64,000 nt of DNA from Tenacibaculum sp. Bg11-29 (GCF_002836595.1 NZ_PJBB01000003.1:372001-436000), one strand, 5' to 3'; numbered from the stretch's first letter, positions 51,401 to 61,159 are shown. Notes: generated by a model not told the origin, from the sequence alone. Numbers and translations: made by a program.

Positions 51401-51493
51401 TGGACTAATTTTGGTGGAGGTGATCCAGAATCAGGAAACCTACAGGGCTCTTCACAGCCTATTCTAACTTTTGGTACCAACATTACCTTTTAA
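48404..51493 (+). CDS. SusC/RagA-type TonB-linked outer-membrane transporter
   Basis: 1029 residues: signal peptide (MNKVFSFILLFITINITAQ), CarboxypepD_reg-like domain, plug with the SusC signature VLKDASANALYGVKASNGVI, then the barrel ending in a strand with terminal Phe. It imports a nutrient together with the SusD lipoprotein encoded 18 bases downstream, using TonB energy. The peptidase two genes on suggests peptide or protein substrates (inference). Confidence 0.95.
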   Translation: MNKVFSFILLFITINITAQKLITGKVIDAYNKEPLIGVTIVNGQKKTGAYTDLNGNFKLIATSKLTFSYIGYKTKILNLPNSNKTLTVTLEPLAELLNEVEIIAKKNINDIDLRKATGAITTIKSQKLINKPTINALQPLQGQVAGLTIRASGELGKPLKIRIRGTSTLPIKTPTNSKLTDEQRELLDNKANQPLFVLDGQIISADAFATLNVNDIDEIKVLKDASANALYGVKASNGVIEITSKRGINGETQYAFSFQQGITFKGKPNRSMMATEEKLAFERLSKNKATPGYYLSEEFIRKTFSGDPNIEELVVNGKQKLDSIKNINTNWFNELARISTYQSYNISTRGGNDNSKFYVSGNFSNHGGKFDGNEINRFTGRLNYEYNVSKNIYSMFNAGFGFSESKTPHGSNHSPTNLIYELNPYEQKNAGKLISYNGYTFKELINQYNKTSNDNRFNFSANITAKLAKNLNIATVIGIDYLVNESLSIIPPTAYSEIIKGTTINERGQASKTKVVNTNLNTNTRLNYNLNFGKHNLSFSTNMDYYKSTNDFIGISGHGLPSKLLSGAGINNSLTGATRAKTSSSKIQEATLGFGFSTLYDWNDKIDVYGSYKRDASSLLPSDKRWNTFWATGIGYTLSNESFLKNNSWLNRLKFRTSYGITASLAGISPSLAIPTFSYTTSSYLGIRDFSLLNLFNKYLRPEENTSINFGVDLQLFNAFNLTAEVYHRRTKDMLLTVSIPPSNGFTQQLKNVGVMDNQGLEISLNTSLIKNNAFHWNTSATFSYNRNKVVDLYDGPTLNVTNKEDGYSYPDYQEGQPTDIIYGLVSLGINPADGHPLFQRKNGNSFDGNTEKPNKEDFIVLGRATPPFTGGWFHNLSYKNWQLGLDIYYSFGGKAVHTNRSKVYSEEDVHKNLNAGQLNQTWFTIGDVNKTYPTLNLHTNQFGGLNNLANTQNISSTDFIRLNNIMLRYNFDNKMLQKISKGFIKNWGIYTQVSNVYTWTNFGGGDPESGNLQGSSQPILTFGTNITF

Positions 51494-51511
51494 GATCTAA
51501 ATAAGATAACA

Positions 51512-52870
51512 ATGAAAAAAATAATTTATTTATTACTATTTATAGTAAACATATCGTGTAGTTTAGATTTGCCTGTAGAAGATCAAATTACTGGCTTAGA
51601 TGCTATAGACAATGTAGCAACAGCTAACGAAAGTTTATCTGGTATTTACAATGCTTTCCCTAAAGAAAGAGTGATTTTCTCAAAATTAGCAGACGATTTA
51701 TATCCAAACCACACCATAGACGACAACTTATATAGCTACAATTTATATAAATGGAGCGCAAAAGAATTGGTTCTTTTATCAAATTCATTATGGACTGCTT
51801 ATTATGATGTAAATACAAAATCGAACGTATTACTTAGTCAAATTCCTTTTGTAGAAACGACCAATACTGAAGATTCTAATCAGCTAAAATACATTGAAGC
51901 ACAAGCTTTATGCTTAAAAGCCTATGCTTATTTTGAACTTATACAATTATACTGCTCAAACTACAATTCAAATGGTTTAGGAATTGTATTAAAAGACAAA
52001 CTAGCTTCTGCCGAACTTCCAAGAAGGACACAGCAAACTAGTTATTTGGCTATTGAAGAATTACTACTGAAAGCAATTAATTTATTTCCAGAAGAGAATA
52101 ATACAAATTTACGTTTTTCAAAAAACAGTGCGAAAGCCTTATTAGCCAAACTTTATTTTAACTGGGGAGCGTATCAAAAAGCTATTGATTTAAGTTCTCA
52201 AGTAATTACCAACTTACCTTTAAAAACTGATGATTTAGATACCGTTTGGCTAACTCCAAATAACAATAACGAAGCTTTATTAACTTTTGATGGAGAATCT
52301 TTTTATTACAATGCTATTTATGATGACACTAAACACAACGATGAATTTTACGTAAAACCCTCAATTACCTACAATACTAACGATACTCGTTTAGCTAATA
52401 GTTTTATCAATAAAGACTTTATAATGATTGATAACTCAATTATCAAGGCTAATTTTTTAAAGAAATATAGAAACAAAACGGTTGAAAAAACTAATGCACC
52501 AATTATTATGCTTAGAACAGCTGAGTTATATTATGTAAAAGCTCAAAGTTTAGTAGCCCTAAATAAAGAAATTGAAGCAAAAGAAACTATAAATAATCTT
52601 TTAACAATCCGAAAAGCAAACTCTATAATAAGCACCGGAGCTGTTTTTCTGAACGAATTATTAAAAGACAAACAAAAAGAATTTGTAGGTGAGGGTAATC
52701 GTTATTTCGATTTAAAACAACAATCGTTAAAACTCCCGAGAGTAAATGACACCAACAATAACTATTTATTTACGATACAACCTGACGATTACAGATGGTT
52801 ATTACCAGTCCCTCAAAGTGAAATATCGAATAACAAAGCCATTCAAAATCAACAAAACCTGAATTGGTAA
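51512..52870 (+). CDS. SusD/RagB-type surface lipoprotein
   Basis: 452 residues; lipoprotein signal MKKIIYLLLFIVNISC with Cys at 16. SusD features: EDQITGLDAIDNVATANESL near the start, a TPR-like AYFELIQLYC and YLAIEELLLKAINLFP, and near the C-terminus LNELLKDKQKEFVGEGNRYFDLK with LLPVPQSEI. Acts as the lid and ligand-binding partner of the SusC transporter. Confidence 0.94.
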   Translation: MKKIIYLLLFIVNISCSLDLPVEDQITGLDAIDNVATANESLSGIYNAFPKERVIFSKLADDLYPNHTIDDNLYSYNLYKWSAKELVLLSNSLWTAYYDVNTKSNVLLSQIPFVETTNTEDSNQLKYIEAQALCLKAYAYFELIQLYCSNYNSNGLGIVLKDKLASAELPRRTQQTSYLAIEELLLKAINLFPEENNTNLRFSKNSAKALLAKLYFNWGAYQKAIDLSSQVITNLPLKTDDLDTVWLTPNNNNEALLTFDGESFYYNAIYDDTKHNDEFYVKPSITYNTNDTRLANSFINKDFIMIDNSIIKANFLKKYRNKTVEKTNAPIIMLRTAELYYVKAQSLVALNKEIEAKETINNLLTIRKANSIISTGAVFLNELLKDKQKEFVGEGNRYFDLKQQSLKLPRVNDTNNNYLFTIQPDDYRWLLPVPQSEISNNKAIQNQQNLNW

Positions 52871-52898
52871 TTAATAAACAAAGTAAAATTAAATAAAC

Positions 52899-54134
52899 AT
52901 GAGAATTTTTAAATCACTATTTTTTGTACTTATAGTAAGTACCATATTAACATCTTGTAGTGAAGACGATGTTATACCTACTTTTTCGGGGGACGTAAGT
53001 GTAACTTTAATAAATAAAGGATCTACTGAAGTAATAGAAGGAGAAGCGGCTACTTTTATATACGACATAGTGCTAAGTAGCACTTTTAAACAAGATATTA
53101 CTATTAATTTTGACCTAGAGGAACTGGTAAATTACCCTAATTTATTAAGTATTGACCCAGTTATTATTACTAAAAATCAAACTAAAGGAACCTTAACTGT
53201 AACTGCTGTAAAAAAGCCAGATGCTGAAAATGTATTAGCTGATAATTTAAACTTAACGTTTGCTATAAAAGATTATAAAGGAGTAACTAATAAATTATAT
53301 TTAGCAGATAATTATGTAATAAAAGTAAAAGCTGAAGAAGGAATCACTCCTCTAACTGCTGATCAACAAGATTTAATTAAACATTATCAATCACAAGGAA
53401 TTGATATTTCTATGTGGATTGGTAAAATCCCAGTACAAGTTGAAGTAGTTACTGCTCCAAACGGTTTATTTGCACCTTTTGAAACATCACAAACATTAAA
53501 TTATACTGGTGTTACTTATATTACTCTAAGTAAAAATGCAACAAAAGACAAACCTTTATTAGTAATGTCTAAAAATGCTTTAGGAATGTCTGAATATTTA
53601 CAATATGTATTTAGGAATGAAACTATTTTAAATACTACTGACTGGAACGAACCGTCTCAAGCAGCTATGCAAGGAGTTTTAAAAGCATTAGGAGATGAGA
53701 GAATTATAAAATGGAAAAATAAAGAATATGCTTTTAATGTAAAAGTAGACGATTTAGAATTTAAAACTGGAGGAACAATAGATTATGTTCGTGAAAACAA
53801 TACTTATGAAATTGGTTCTGACTTTTTAGACCCTAATTCGACTAAAACTTTAGCAGCGGTAGATTTCCAATATGAATTTCCTTTATGGGATGAACTAGCG
53901 ATATTAGCTAATGGAAATGATTCTTTAAAAGAGCATATTATAACTGGAGGTTCTATACACCCTAATTTCTATATTGGTTATAGTACAATTATAACAGATG
54001 ATTGGTATGAAGGTAATTGGATTACTCCTACTAGCTCATATAACGAAACAGAAATGAACTTTAAGTTTAACACGGATCATGAAAACTCGGGCTCTTATGA
54101 TATCGTAACTGTTAAGTTTACACAACCTAACTAA
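52899..54134 (+). CDS. Surface lipoprotein of a SusCD operon (DUF4929-like)
   Basis: 411 residues; signal MRIFKSLFFVLIVSTILTSC with Cys at 20. An N-terminal Ig-like region (VSVTLINKGSTEVIEGEAATF) precedes a C-terminal domain with ITGGSIHPNFYIGYSTIITDDWYEGNW. It resembles DUF4929-type lipoproteins found between SusD and a peptidase gene; I am not certain of the family. Probably an additional ligand-binding surface subunit. Confidence 0.7.
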   Translation: MRIFKSLFFVLIVSTILTSCSEDDVIPTFSGDVSVTLINKGSTEVIEGEAATFIYDIVLSSTFKQDITINFDLEELVNYPNLLSIDPVIITKNQTKGTLTVTAVKKPDAENVLADNLNLTFAIKDYKGVTNKLYLADNYVIKVKAEEGITPLTADQQDLIKHYQSQGIDISMWIGKIPVQVEVVTAPNGLFAPFETSQTLNYTGVTYITLSKNATKDKPLLVMSKNALGMSEYLQYVFRNETILNTTDWNEPSQAAMQGVLKALGDERIIKWKNKEYAFNVKVDDLEFKTGGTIDYVRENNTYEIGSDFLDPNSTKTLAAVDFQYEFPLWDELAILANGNDSLKEHIITGGSIHPNFYIGYSTIITDDWYEGNWITPTSSYNETEMNFKFNTDHENSGSYDIVTVKFTQPN

Positions 54135-54165
54135 AACATCTAATAACAAAAAATTATTTTTTAAG

Positions 54166-56907
54166 ATGAGCACTTCTAGCCAATCAGCCAAACTACTACT
54201 AATATTCATAGAAGTGTTCATCTTCTTATGCTTTACAAGTATAAAAACATACGCTTTCCAAAAAAAAGAGAGCATTTTACTTTCCAATAAGTTAAAAAAT
54301 GGAATGGAGTACACCATTCAAAAAAACAAAAATGTTAATGAAACACTTTTCTACTTTTTAGTAAAAACAGGTTCAATTAATGAAACTGATAAACAATTAG
54401 GCTATGCCCATTTTTTAGAACATATGGCTTTTAATGGAGGCAAACGCTTTATAAACGATTCTTTTGTTCAGTTTTTAAAATCTGAAGGATTACAAATAGG
54501 GATAAATTTTAATGCTACAACAAATTACAACTACACCTTATACGAAATTAACTTCCCTAAAGTTGTTTCAATAACCACTATTAAAAAAACACTTCATTTT
54601 TTTGCTGATATTTTAAACGATTTATCTTTAAATAAAAAAGATATTTATACACAGCAAAAAATTGTTTTGGCAGAAAAAGAAGCTGCCATCAAAGCTGATT
54701 CTTTATTTTTATTTAAACTTGGGCAATCTAGATATCTTAAAAGATTAGCCATTGGTACTTCTAAAAGCATAAATGAAATTACCACAAAAAAGCTAAAAAA
54801 ATTCTATAAAAAATGGTACCAACCTCATGCTTCTAGCTTATTTATTATCGGTGATATCTCTATCAATAAATCAAAAAAAGCAATAGAAACTACATTCTCT
54901 AATATTAAAAACACTCACAGAAATTCTGTCTCAAAAAACCTTTTTAAAGACTTAAATACTACTGTAACTTTAAATATATCCGAAAAAATTAAAAAACCTC
55001 AACTTATTATAAATTTAGCTGAAAAACACACTCCTAAATCTAAAAAAGAAGTACAGATAAAAAATATTCTAACTAAGGTTATTTCTAAACGCTTAGACAC
55101 TACACTTTCTTCAAAAACAAACCCGATTGTTCGTAGTAATTACTTTCTTGGAGACGTACACTATACCTCTATTGAATGCAATTTAACTTCAACTCCTTTA
55201 ATTAATTTAGCTAAAATATTTACCGAATTAAAACGATTAGCTCTTTATGGCATTACCAATGAAGAATTAAAAAATTACCTTAAAAAAAATATTACTAGAA
55301 GAGTTTCAAAAACCAATAATTTTTACGCCAACGAATGGTTCGAAATTCAATTAGGTATAAAAAGGAAATCTCTAATTTCAACCAAAGAAATTACACCTAT
55401 TGCTATAAAAGAAGTTGCTAAAAAGTTATGGGAAACATCTATTAAAAGAGTTTATATAACCGATTCTTTAAAAAGTAAAAAGAGTATTACTACAAAGGAT
55501 TTAAAAAACACTATAATAAAAATAAACCAACTATTATTAAAAGATTATAGCTATAAAACACCTATAAAAAAAAGTAAAAAACAAAAAAAGACACCTATTT
55601 TAAAAACAGGTAAACTATTTCCCAAAAGCCCTATTAGAAAAAAAGAACACAAAAACTTAGGGATTTTAGAAGTTGAATATAAAAATGGAATAAAAGTATT
55701 CTTAAAACCTATAAATACAACTACCGATGAAACTCGCATACTTGGCTTTGCCAATAAAGGAACATCAAATATTCCCGATGATCTTTATTATCAGCTAGAA
55801 TCTACAGTTTCATATATGGATTTAGGCGGTATTGGCAACCTAAACTATGAAAAATTAGAAGCATTCATGGAACATAAAAAAATAGGAATTTCTCAAATTA
55901 TCACTGAAAAAAACAGCGCTATTTATGGCTTCTCTGCTCCAGAAGACATAAATCATTTTTTTAAATTTCTATATTTAAAAATGACAGCTGCACGTTCTAA
56001 TAAGAAAGAATTTAAATCAGTTGTTTCAGATGAGATTAAAAGTTTATCCTCAACATACGAAAGCCCTTTTTCTATAAAATCTGATTTTAAAATTGCTGAA
56101 CTTTCAGGAATGCATTACCCAAATAGAAAAAGTGCTGCTACTGAAAAAGAATTCAAAAAGCTAGACATAAGTCAAATGAAAAAATGGTATAACTCATGTT
56201 TCGCTTTTGCTAACAATTGGCAATTTATTGTAACAGGTAATTTTAAAAATGAAGAAATACTACCTTTAATCAATACTTATTTTGGGAACCTTAAAAGAAA
56301 CCCAAAATCAATAGTAAACAAGTCTTTATTTAAACTTAAAACTACTGATAGTACTTATACTTACAATAAAAAAAGTACTATTACCAATACTGATATTACT
56401 CAGATTTATTATTCACCTTATAAAGCTAATTTAAAAAATAGTTTACTACTCTCTCTAAGTGAACGTATGTTACGTGATAAAACAACTACTTTATTAAGAG
56501 AAAATTTAGGTTTTGTATACACACCTCTTGTAAGTATTGAAAAAGATATTTTAAATCAACAAGCTATTTTAAAGATAAGCTGGCAATGCAACCCTTCTGT
56601 TCTTAAACGTTCTAAAGACAAACTAAAACAGATGTTATCTTCTATTGCTAACACAACATTATCTGAGCACGATTTTAATAGCTACAAACAACAATTAATC
56701 CTAAAATACAATACTATTATTAATAGTACCAGTACTCATACATGGGGATTTAGTCTACACAAAAGCTTATCTAACAACATTTCTATACATGAATTAAATA
56801 ACTATAAAAAAACTTTACATACTTTAACTATAAAAAATCTTCAAAATTTTTTAAAGTCTTATTTTAAAGAATCTAAGAAAAACACAGTCCAAGTTATCAG
56901 TCAATAA
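54166..56907 (+). CDS. M16-family (insulinase-like) zinc peptidase
   Basis: 913 residues with an N-terminal hydrophobic segment (LLLIFIEVFIFLCFTSIKTYA) serving as signal or anchor. The first M16 domain has the inverted zinc motif HFLEHMAFNGG (HxxEH) at about 82-92 and the downstream Glu in AEKEAAIK; the second half (from about 500) is the inactive domain. Family members of the PqqL type degrade peptides in the periplasm. Last gene of the SusCD operon (31 bases after the lipoprotein). Confidence 0.9.
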   Translation: MSTSSQSAKLLLIFIEVFIFLCFTSIKTYAFQKKESILLSNKLKNGMEYTIQKNKNVNETLFYFLVKTGSINETDKQLGYAHFLEHMAFNGGKRFINDSFVQFLKSEGLQIGINFNATTNYNYTLYEINFPKVVSITTIKKTLHFFADILNDLSLNKKDIYTQQKIVLAEKEAAIKADSLFLFKLGQSRYLKRLAIGTSKSINEITTKKLKKFYKKWYQPHASSLFIIGDISINKSKKAIETTFSNIKNTHRNSVSKNLFKDLNTTVTLNISEKIKKPQLIINLAEKHTPKSKKEVQIKNILTKVISKRLDTTLSSKTNPIVRSNYFLGDVHYTSIECNLTSTPLINLAKIFTELKRLALYGITNEELKNYLKKNITRRVSKTNNFYANEWFEIQLGIKRKSLISTKEITPIAIKEVAKKLWETSIKRVYITDSLKSKKSITTKDLKNTIIKINQLLLKDYSYKTPIKKSKKQKKTPILKTGKLFPKSPIRKKEHKNLGILEVEYKNGIKVFLKPINTTTDETRILGFANKGTSNIPDDLYYQLESTVSYMDLGGIGNLNYEKLEAFMEHKKIGISQIITEKNSAIYGFSAPEDINHFFKFLYLKMTAARSNKKEFKSVVSDEIKSLSSTYESPFSIKSDFKIAELSGMHYPNRKSAATEKEFKKLDISQMKKWYNSCFAFANNWQFIVTGNFKNEEILPLINTYFGNLKRNPKSIVNKSLFKLKTTDSTYTYNKKSTITNTDITQIYYSPYKANLKNSLLLSLSERMLRDKTTTLLRENLGFVYTPLVSIEKDILNQQAILKISWQCNPSVLKRSKDKLKQMLSSIANTTLSEHDFNSYKQQLILKYNTIINSTSTHTWGFSLHKSLSNNISIHELNNYKKTLHTLTIKNLQNFLKSYFKESKKNTVQVISQ

Positions 56908-57382
56908 ACATAAAGAATTATTTTTCTGTATTTACTATATAAAAAGAATATAAGACTTTTTTTTACCTCTTCCGGTACAGTATAATTATTTTCACTAGCT
57001 GCAAAACTGAGAATAACATATTTTTTAAATAGAATCTAATTTTAAAATAGCACTGTATCAACATATTATATTGTTGCAAATTTAAAAAACCCTCTGTTTT
57101 TTTTGAGAACATCAACAATTCTTTATTTAAAATTAATCTAAATAAGTTTTTTAATTAACTTATCTCTAGATATATTTGCTTCTTATTAATTTCTATTTAA
57201 TCTAAATAAATTTAATTATTTTTTAAGGCAACGATAATATGATTTAAAATTAAACCGCAACCAAAAATGCAAAACGTTTTACAAAAAAGACACAGTAAAT
57301 CATTATTAATTATTAATACTAACAAGTGGAATAAAGGTTAAAACTCATGGTTTAATACCTGTTTCCACAGTCCCCCAAGCTT
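56908..57382 (+). promoter_or_regulatory. Operator-rich leader of the AraC gene
   Basis: 475 bases without a gene. Two palindromic sites: TTATTTA-N9-TAAATAA (57123-57145) and TATTTAATCTAAATA (57194-57208, TATTTA/TAAATA arms). Both contain AATCTAAATAA, which also overlaps the susC start. They suit a dimeric regulator; iron control is a guess from the neighbouring siderophore genes. Confidence 0.45.
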
Positions 57383-58348
57383 ATGGAAATTGTTATAGTA
57401 AACAACAAAGAAACACCGTTACAAAAAATACTTCAGCTACAAAATAAAAGTGTAGACTGCGGTATTAAAACCTCTGTATATGCAATTAACTCTAGTTATG
57501 GTAAAGGTTCTATAACGAACTATTACTTTGATGGTTTACTAATTAATATAAATAATGGCAGATTTAAAGAAGATGTAATTTTCACCTCAAAACAAAATTT
57601 AAATGCGCTAGAACTCTCAATTTTAATAGAAGGTGAAAAAATAATTAGAGTATCCAGTTTTAAAAGCGACCTAGTTCTTGAAAAAAATGAAAGCTACTTC
57701 ATATACGATGATAATCAGACTAAGCAAATAATTTTTCATAAAGAGAAGCCTATCAAAGAGGTTAAAATTAGAATGTATGATGATTTTATAAGAAAGCACA
57801 AAATGCAAACTCTTTTATCTAAAGACAAAATACTTTGCTTAAAAAAAACAAACAGAAACTTTACACGACAGTTAACTACTAAAATGGAAGAAATAGTAAC
57901 CGAAATACTCATTAATTCTCAAAAAGGCTTGCTAAAACGTATTTTCCTTGAATCTAAAACCTTGGAATTATTACATCTAGAATTAGATTTTCAAACTAAA
58001 AAAAAATACAATTCTGATAATATTTTAAAAAAAGCATACAAAGTAGAAAACATAATTCAAACCAATTTACACGAACAAATATCAATAGAGCAATTAGCTC
58101 GTAGGGTATTGTTAAATCAGAATATTTTAAAAAACGAGTTTAAAAAATTATTTGGTGATACTATTTTTAATTACACCAAAAAATTAAGGATGAATAAAGC
58201 TAAAAAACTGCTTACTCACACTCAGAAACCTATTTACGAAATAGCAGATATAGTTGGATATAAAAACCCAACACATTTTACGGCTGCTTTTAAGAAAACA
58301 GAACAAAAAACACCAAAAAAATATAGAAAAACACAAATTGGATTATAA
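57383..58348 (+). CDS. AraC-family transcription regulator
   Basis: 321 residues. The C-terminal 100 residues carry the double helix-turn-helix (ISIEQLARRVLLNQNILKNEFKKLFG and IYEIADIVGYKNPTHFTAAFKK). The N-terminal 200 residues are unlike a cupin sensor, closer to PchR-type regulators of siderophore genes. It lies between the SusCD/peptidase operon and the siderophore-linked genes and may regulate either. Confidence 0.88.
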   Translation: MEIVIVNNKETPLQKILQLQNKSVDCGIKTSVYAINSSYGKGSITNYYFDGLLININNGRFKEDVIFTSKQNLNALELSILIEGEKIIRVSSFKSDLVLEKNESYFIYDDNQTKQIIFHKEKPIKEVKIRMYDDFIRKHKMQTLLSKDKILCLKKTNRNFTRQLTTKMEEIVTEILINSQKGLLKRIFLESKTLELLHLELDFQTKKKYNSDNILKKAYKVENIIQTNLHEQISIEQLARRVLLNQNILKNEFKKLFGDTIFNYTKKLRMNKAKKLLTHTQKPIYEIADIVGYKNPTHFTAAFKKTEQKTPKKYRKTQIGL

Positions 58349-58382
58349 AAACCCTCATAAACGAGGCTTTTTTATGTGCTAA

Positions 58383-59288
58383 CTAACTCCGCTCTAATCG
58401 AGCCTTATCTCTATATTCTTTTGCCATTATACCTCCATCCATATGGTTCCATCCGGGCGGCATAAAAACATATTTTATCTTATCTGAAAAAGTAGGTGCG
58501 TTTTTAACATCGACCCATAACTCTTTCCACATCAAAAACTGTACATCTGAGAAACTCTCACTATTCAATTTATCATGCATTATTCCATACATTATTTTCT
58601 CATTATCTAACTCTTTTTGAAAGGTTTTAAAAATGCGATCCCAAATACTAAAAGTTTCTCCATAGTTTCTATCTAAATAAATATGATTTTTTGCATGATG
58701 CACTCTATGAATAGAAGGTGTTATTAATATTTTATCTAACCATTTTTCTTTCCCGATTACTTTTTCATTTATATGGGTTAAAGTGGCATATAATCTTGCA
58801 ATTGGTTCAATTACAAAAATCATAAAAGGATGAAACCCTAAAATAGGCAACCAAATAAAATTAAAAGGAGTAAGAAAAATATCGAAAATAGATCCTCTGG
58901 CAACTACTGTTAAATTCATGTCTTCAGCTGTATGATGCACTCCATGAATACACCACAAAAATCTAACACTATGCCCCAAATAATGTACGAAGAACACGGT
59001 AAAATCATATAATATGTATCCCAAAATCCACATATACCATTGAAAACCTATGTCAAAAAATCTATTTTCATATAACAGAAACATCGTTCCTACAATCAAC
59101 ACTTTTGATAATAAAAAATAAGGAATACTTTGTAGTAAATAAGACACAATACTAACAACCCCTTCTTTTTTCCGTTCTACATAATTTGTTACAATCAATA
59201 TTCCCCATTCAACAATCATTAATGCTAGTACAATTACACTCATGTGTTGCAATTGTCCCATTATTTCTTCAATTGATGCTATATTCAT
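58383..59288 (-). CDS. Sterol desaturase/fatty acid hydroxylase-family protein
   Basis: 301 residues with about four membrane segments. Histidine clusters for the di-iron site: HYLGH, HGVHHT and HRVHHAKNH, as in the FA_hydroxylase family. Substrate unknown, probably a lipid. Last gene of the minus-strand run, 19 bases after the crotonase gene. Confidence 0.9.
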   Translation of the reverse strand: MNIASIEEIMGQLQHMSVIVLALMIVEWGILIVTNYVERKKEGVVSIVSYLLQSIPYFLLSKVLIVGTMFLLYENRFFDIGFQWYMWILGYILYDFTVFFVHYLGHSVRFLWCIHGVHHTAEDMNLTVVARGSIFDIFLTPFNFIWLPILGFHPFMIFVIEPIARLYATLTHINEKVIGKEKWLDKILITPSIHRVHHAKNHIYLDRNYGETFSIWDRIFKTFQKELDNEKIMYGIMHDKLNSESFSDVQFLMWKELWVDVKNAPTFSDKIKYVFMPPGWNHMDGGIMAKEYRDKARLERS

Positions 59289-59307
59289 AATGCTATTTTT
59301 ATACTAT

Positions 59308-60123
59308 TTATAATGCTTTTCTTAACTGCGCATTAATAATTAGTTCCATTCTTCTCAAACTATCCTTTTCCATATCCATACACGCATCTACCCACATATT
59401 TGTTATATCAAATAATTCCTTTTTCTGTAACGGAAACACTCTTTTCAAACACTTATAATGGTTATACATAAAATTGAAACTATTCTTTTCTATGTAATCC
59501 GTTAGCGCTTTAAATCCAGATTTCTTATTAAAAGTAGTATTGATCAACCCTTTTTGCTCTAGGTTTTTTGCATCGTAAACATTTCCGCTATACAGAATTT
59601 CTATAGCAGATGTTAAGTTTATCTTTCTACATAAAAAACTATAAGCTCCCATACCAGGAAAAAGATTGAATTTATTTTCAGGCAAACAAAACTTAGCTGA
59701 ATCTTTTGCTAAAATAATATCATGAGCCATCGCGCACTCAAACCCTCCACCATAAGCGTTTCCTTCTACCAAAGCAATACTTAATACAGGTAAACTAAAT
59801 GAATTATGAATATTATATATAGCTTCAAAACATAAATTAGCATATTCTAAAAGTCTTTTTTTATTTTTCGTTTGAATATTTTTATAAAAATAGGGTAAAT
59901 CTCCCCCCATATTATAGACATCATCATGTGACGAAGCTGATACAATGTACTTTAATGGGTATTTCTTATCTGAAAACATCATATACAAATCTTCATAAAA
60001 CAGTTTAAATTCTTTTAATCCTTCTAATGAGAAATTAGGAATTCCAGTCGTTTTTATTCTCCATAAAACCATTTCATGTTCTGGATAATAAGCTACTTCA
60101 AAGTTTTTATAATTCTTTTTCAT
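59308..60123 (-). CDS. Crotonase-family protein, RpfF (DSF synthase)-like
   Basis: 271 residues. Enoyl-CoA hydratase fold with SIALVEGNAYGGGFECAMAHD and LPENKFNLFPGMGAYSFL. The last is the hallmark of RpfF, which makes diffusible signal factor (cis-2-unsaturated fatty acid) from acyl-ACP. The two catalytic Glu (GGGFE and LPE) are present. It overlaps the esterase gene by 17 bases. Whether it makes a signal or supplies an acyl group to the neighbouring pathway is open. Confidence 0.83.
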   Translation of the reverse strand: MKKNYKNFEVAYYPEHEMVLWRIKTTGIPNFSLEGLKEFKLFYEDLYMMFSDKKYPLKYIVSASSHDDVYNMGGDLPYFYKNIQTKNKKRLLEYANLCFEAIYNIHNSFSLPVLSIALVEGNAYGGGFECAMAHDIILAKDSAKFCLPENKFNLFPGMGAYSFLCRKINLTSAIEILYSGNVYDAKNLEQKGLINTTFNKKSGFKALTDYIEKNSFNFMYNHYKCLKRVFPLQKKELFDITNMWVDACMDMEKDSLRRMELIINAQLRKAL

Positions 60124-61156
60124 CTGATTTTTTTTCTTTTTTATAACTTTCTTTTAAAAAGTTACATATTTGCTCTAAAGCAGCTTTCGATGCAAAAGTT
60201 TCTCGTAATGGGTTTAACATTAAAAAATCATGTATCGTACCTCCATATCTAGTTGAAACCACTGGTACTTTTGCCATTCTTAATTTTTTAGCATATGCTT
60301 CACCTTCATCCCTTAACACATCATACTCAGCAGTAATTAAAAGTGTTTTGGGTAGGTTTTTAAGATCATTTAAACTCGCTTTTAACGGAGCCACGGTTGC
60401 TAATGAATGTATATCTTTATTAGGTGCATATACTTCCCAAAACCACTTCATAGTACTTCGGGTAAGGTAATGCCCTTTAGAAAATCGTTCATACGATGGG
60501 GTATTCAAATTCGTATCTGTAACCGGATATAATAGTATTTGGGCTTTTAATTTGGGAAAACCATTTTGTTTGGCCATCATAGCAACTGCTGTTGCCATAT
60601 TTCCACCAGCACTATCACCACCAACCACAATATTAGTTGAATCTAATCCATATTTTTTTCCGTATTTCGATATAAATGATGCGACTAAGTACCCTTCTTC
60701 ATTTGCTACTGGATAACTAGCTTCTGGCGCTCTTGAAAACTCAACAAAAACTACCGCTACCTCAGCTTTTAACGCAATATCTCTCATTAATCGTTTGTGC
60801 GTTTCAAAGCCATTAAATACCCATCCTCCACCGTGAAAATAAATAAACGTAGGTATTATTTTCTTTGCTCCTTTAGGCTTCACAACTACAACACTTACTT
60901 CTTTACTTTTCTCTTTAAATTTTATTTTCGTAAAGTTTACTTTATCATAAGTTAATGTAGAGTCTTTCTGAAGATTTTCCATTGCAGCCCTTCCTACATC
61001 AAGTGGTAACTCTTGTAATGGTGGCCCATTATATGAATGTATAACTTCTAAAAATTCTTGAACTGCTGGATCTAATCCATAACTACCTGCAAGCTTTACT
61101 TGTGCGTAGTTATTTATTCCTAAAAACAAGCATAATACAATAAGTATATGTTTCAT
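60107..61156 (-). CDS. Secreted alpha/beta hydrolase (HSL-type esterase)
   Basis: 349 residues; signal MKHILIVLCLFLGINNYAQ. The oxyanion motif is HGGGW, the nucleophile is in GGDSAGGN, the acid is in AEYDVLRDEG and the His is in GTIHDFLML. Member of the hormone-sensitive-lipase esterase family. Four bases after the acyltransferase-like gene, so in the same operon. Confidence 0.9.
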   Translation of the reverse strand: MKHILIVLCLFLGINNYAQVKLAGSYGLDPAVQEFLEVIHSYNGPPLQELPLDVGRAAMENLQKDSTLTYDKVNFTKIKFKEKSKEVSVVVVKPKGAKKIIPTFIYFHGGGWVFNGFETHKRLMRDIALKAEVAVVFVEFSRAPEASYPVANEEGYLVASFISKYGKKYGLDSTNIVVGGDSAGGNMATAVAMMAKQNGFPKLKAQILLYPVTDTNLNTPSYERFSKGHYLTRSTMKWFWEVYAPNKDIHSLATVAPLKASLNDLKNLPKTLLITAEYDVLRDEGEAYAKKLRMAKVPVVSTRYGGTIHDFLMLNPLRETFASKAALEQICNFLKESYKKEKKSDEKEL

Positions 61157-61159
61157 AAA

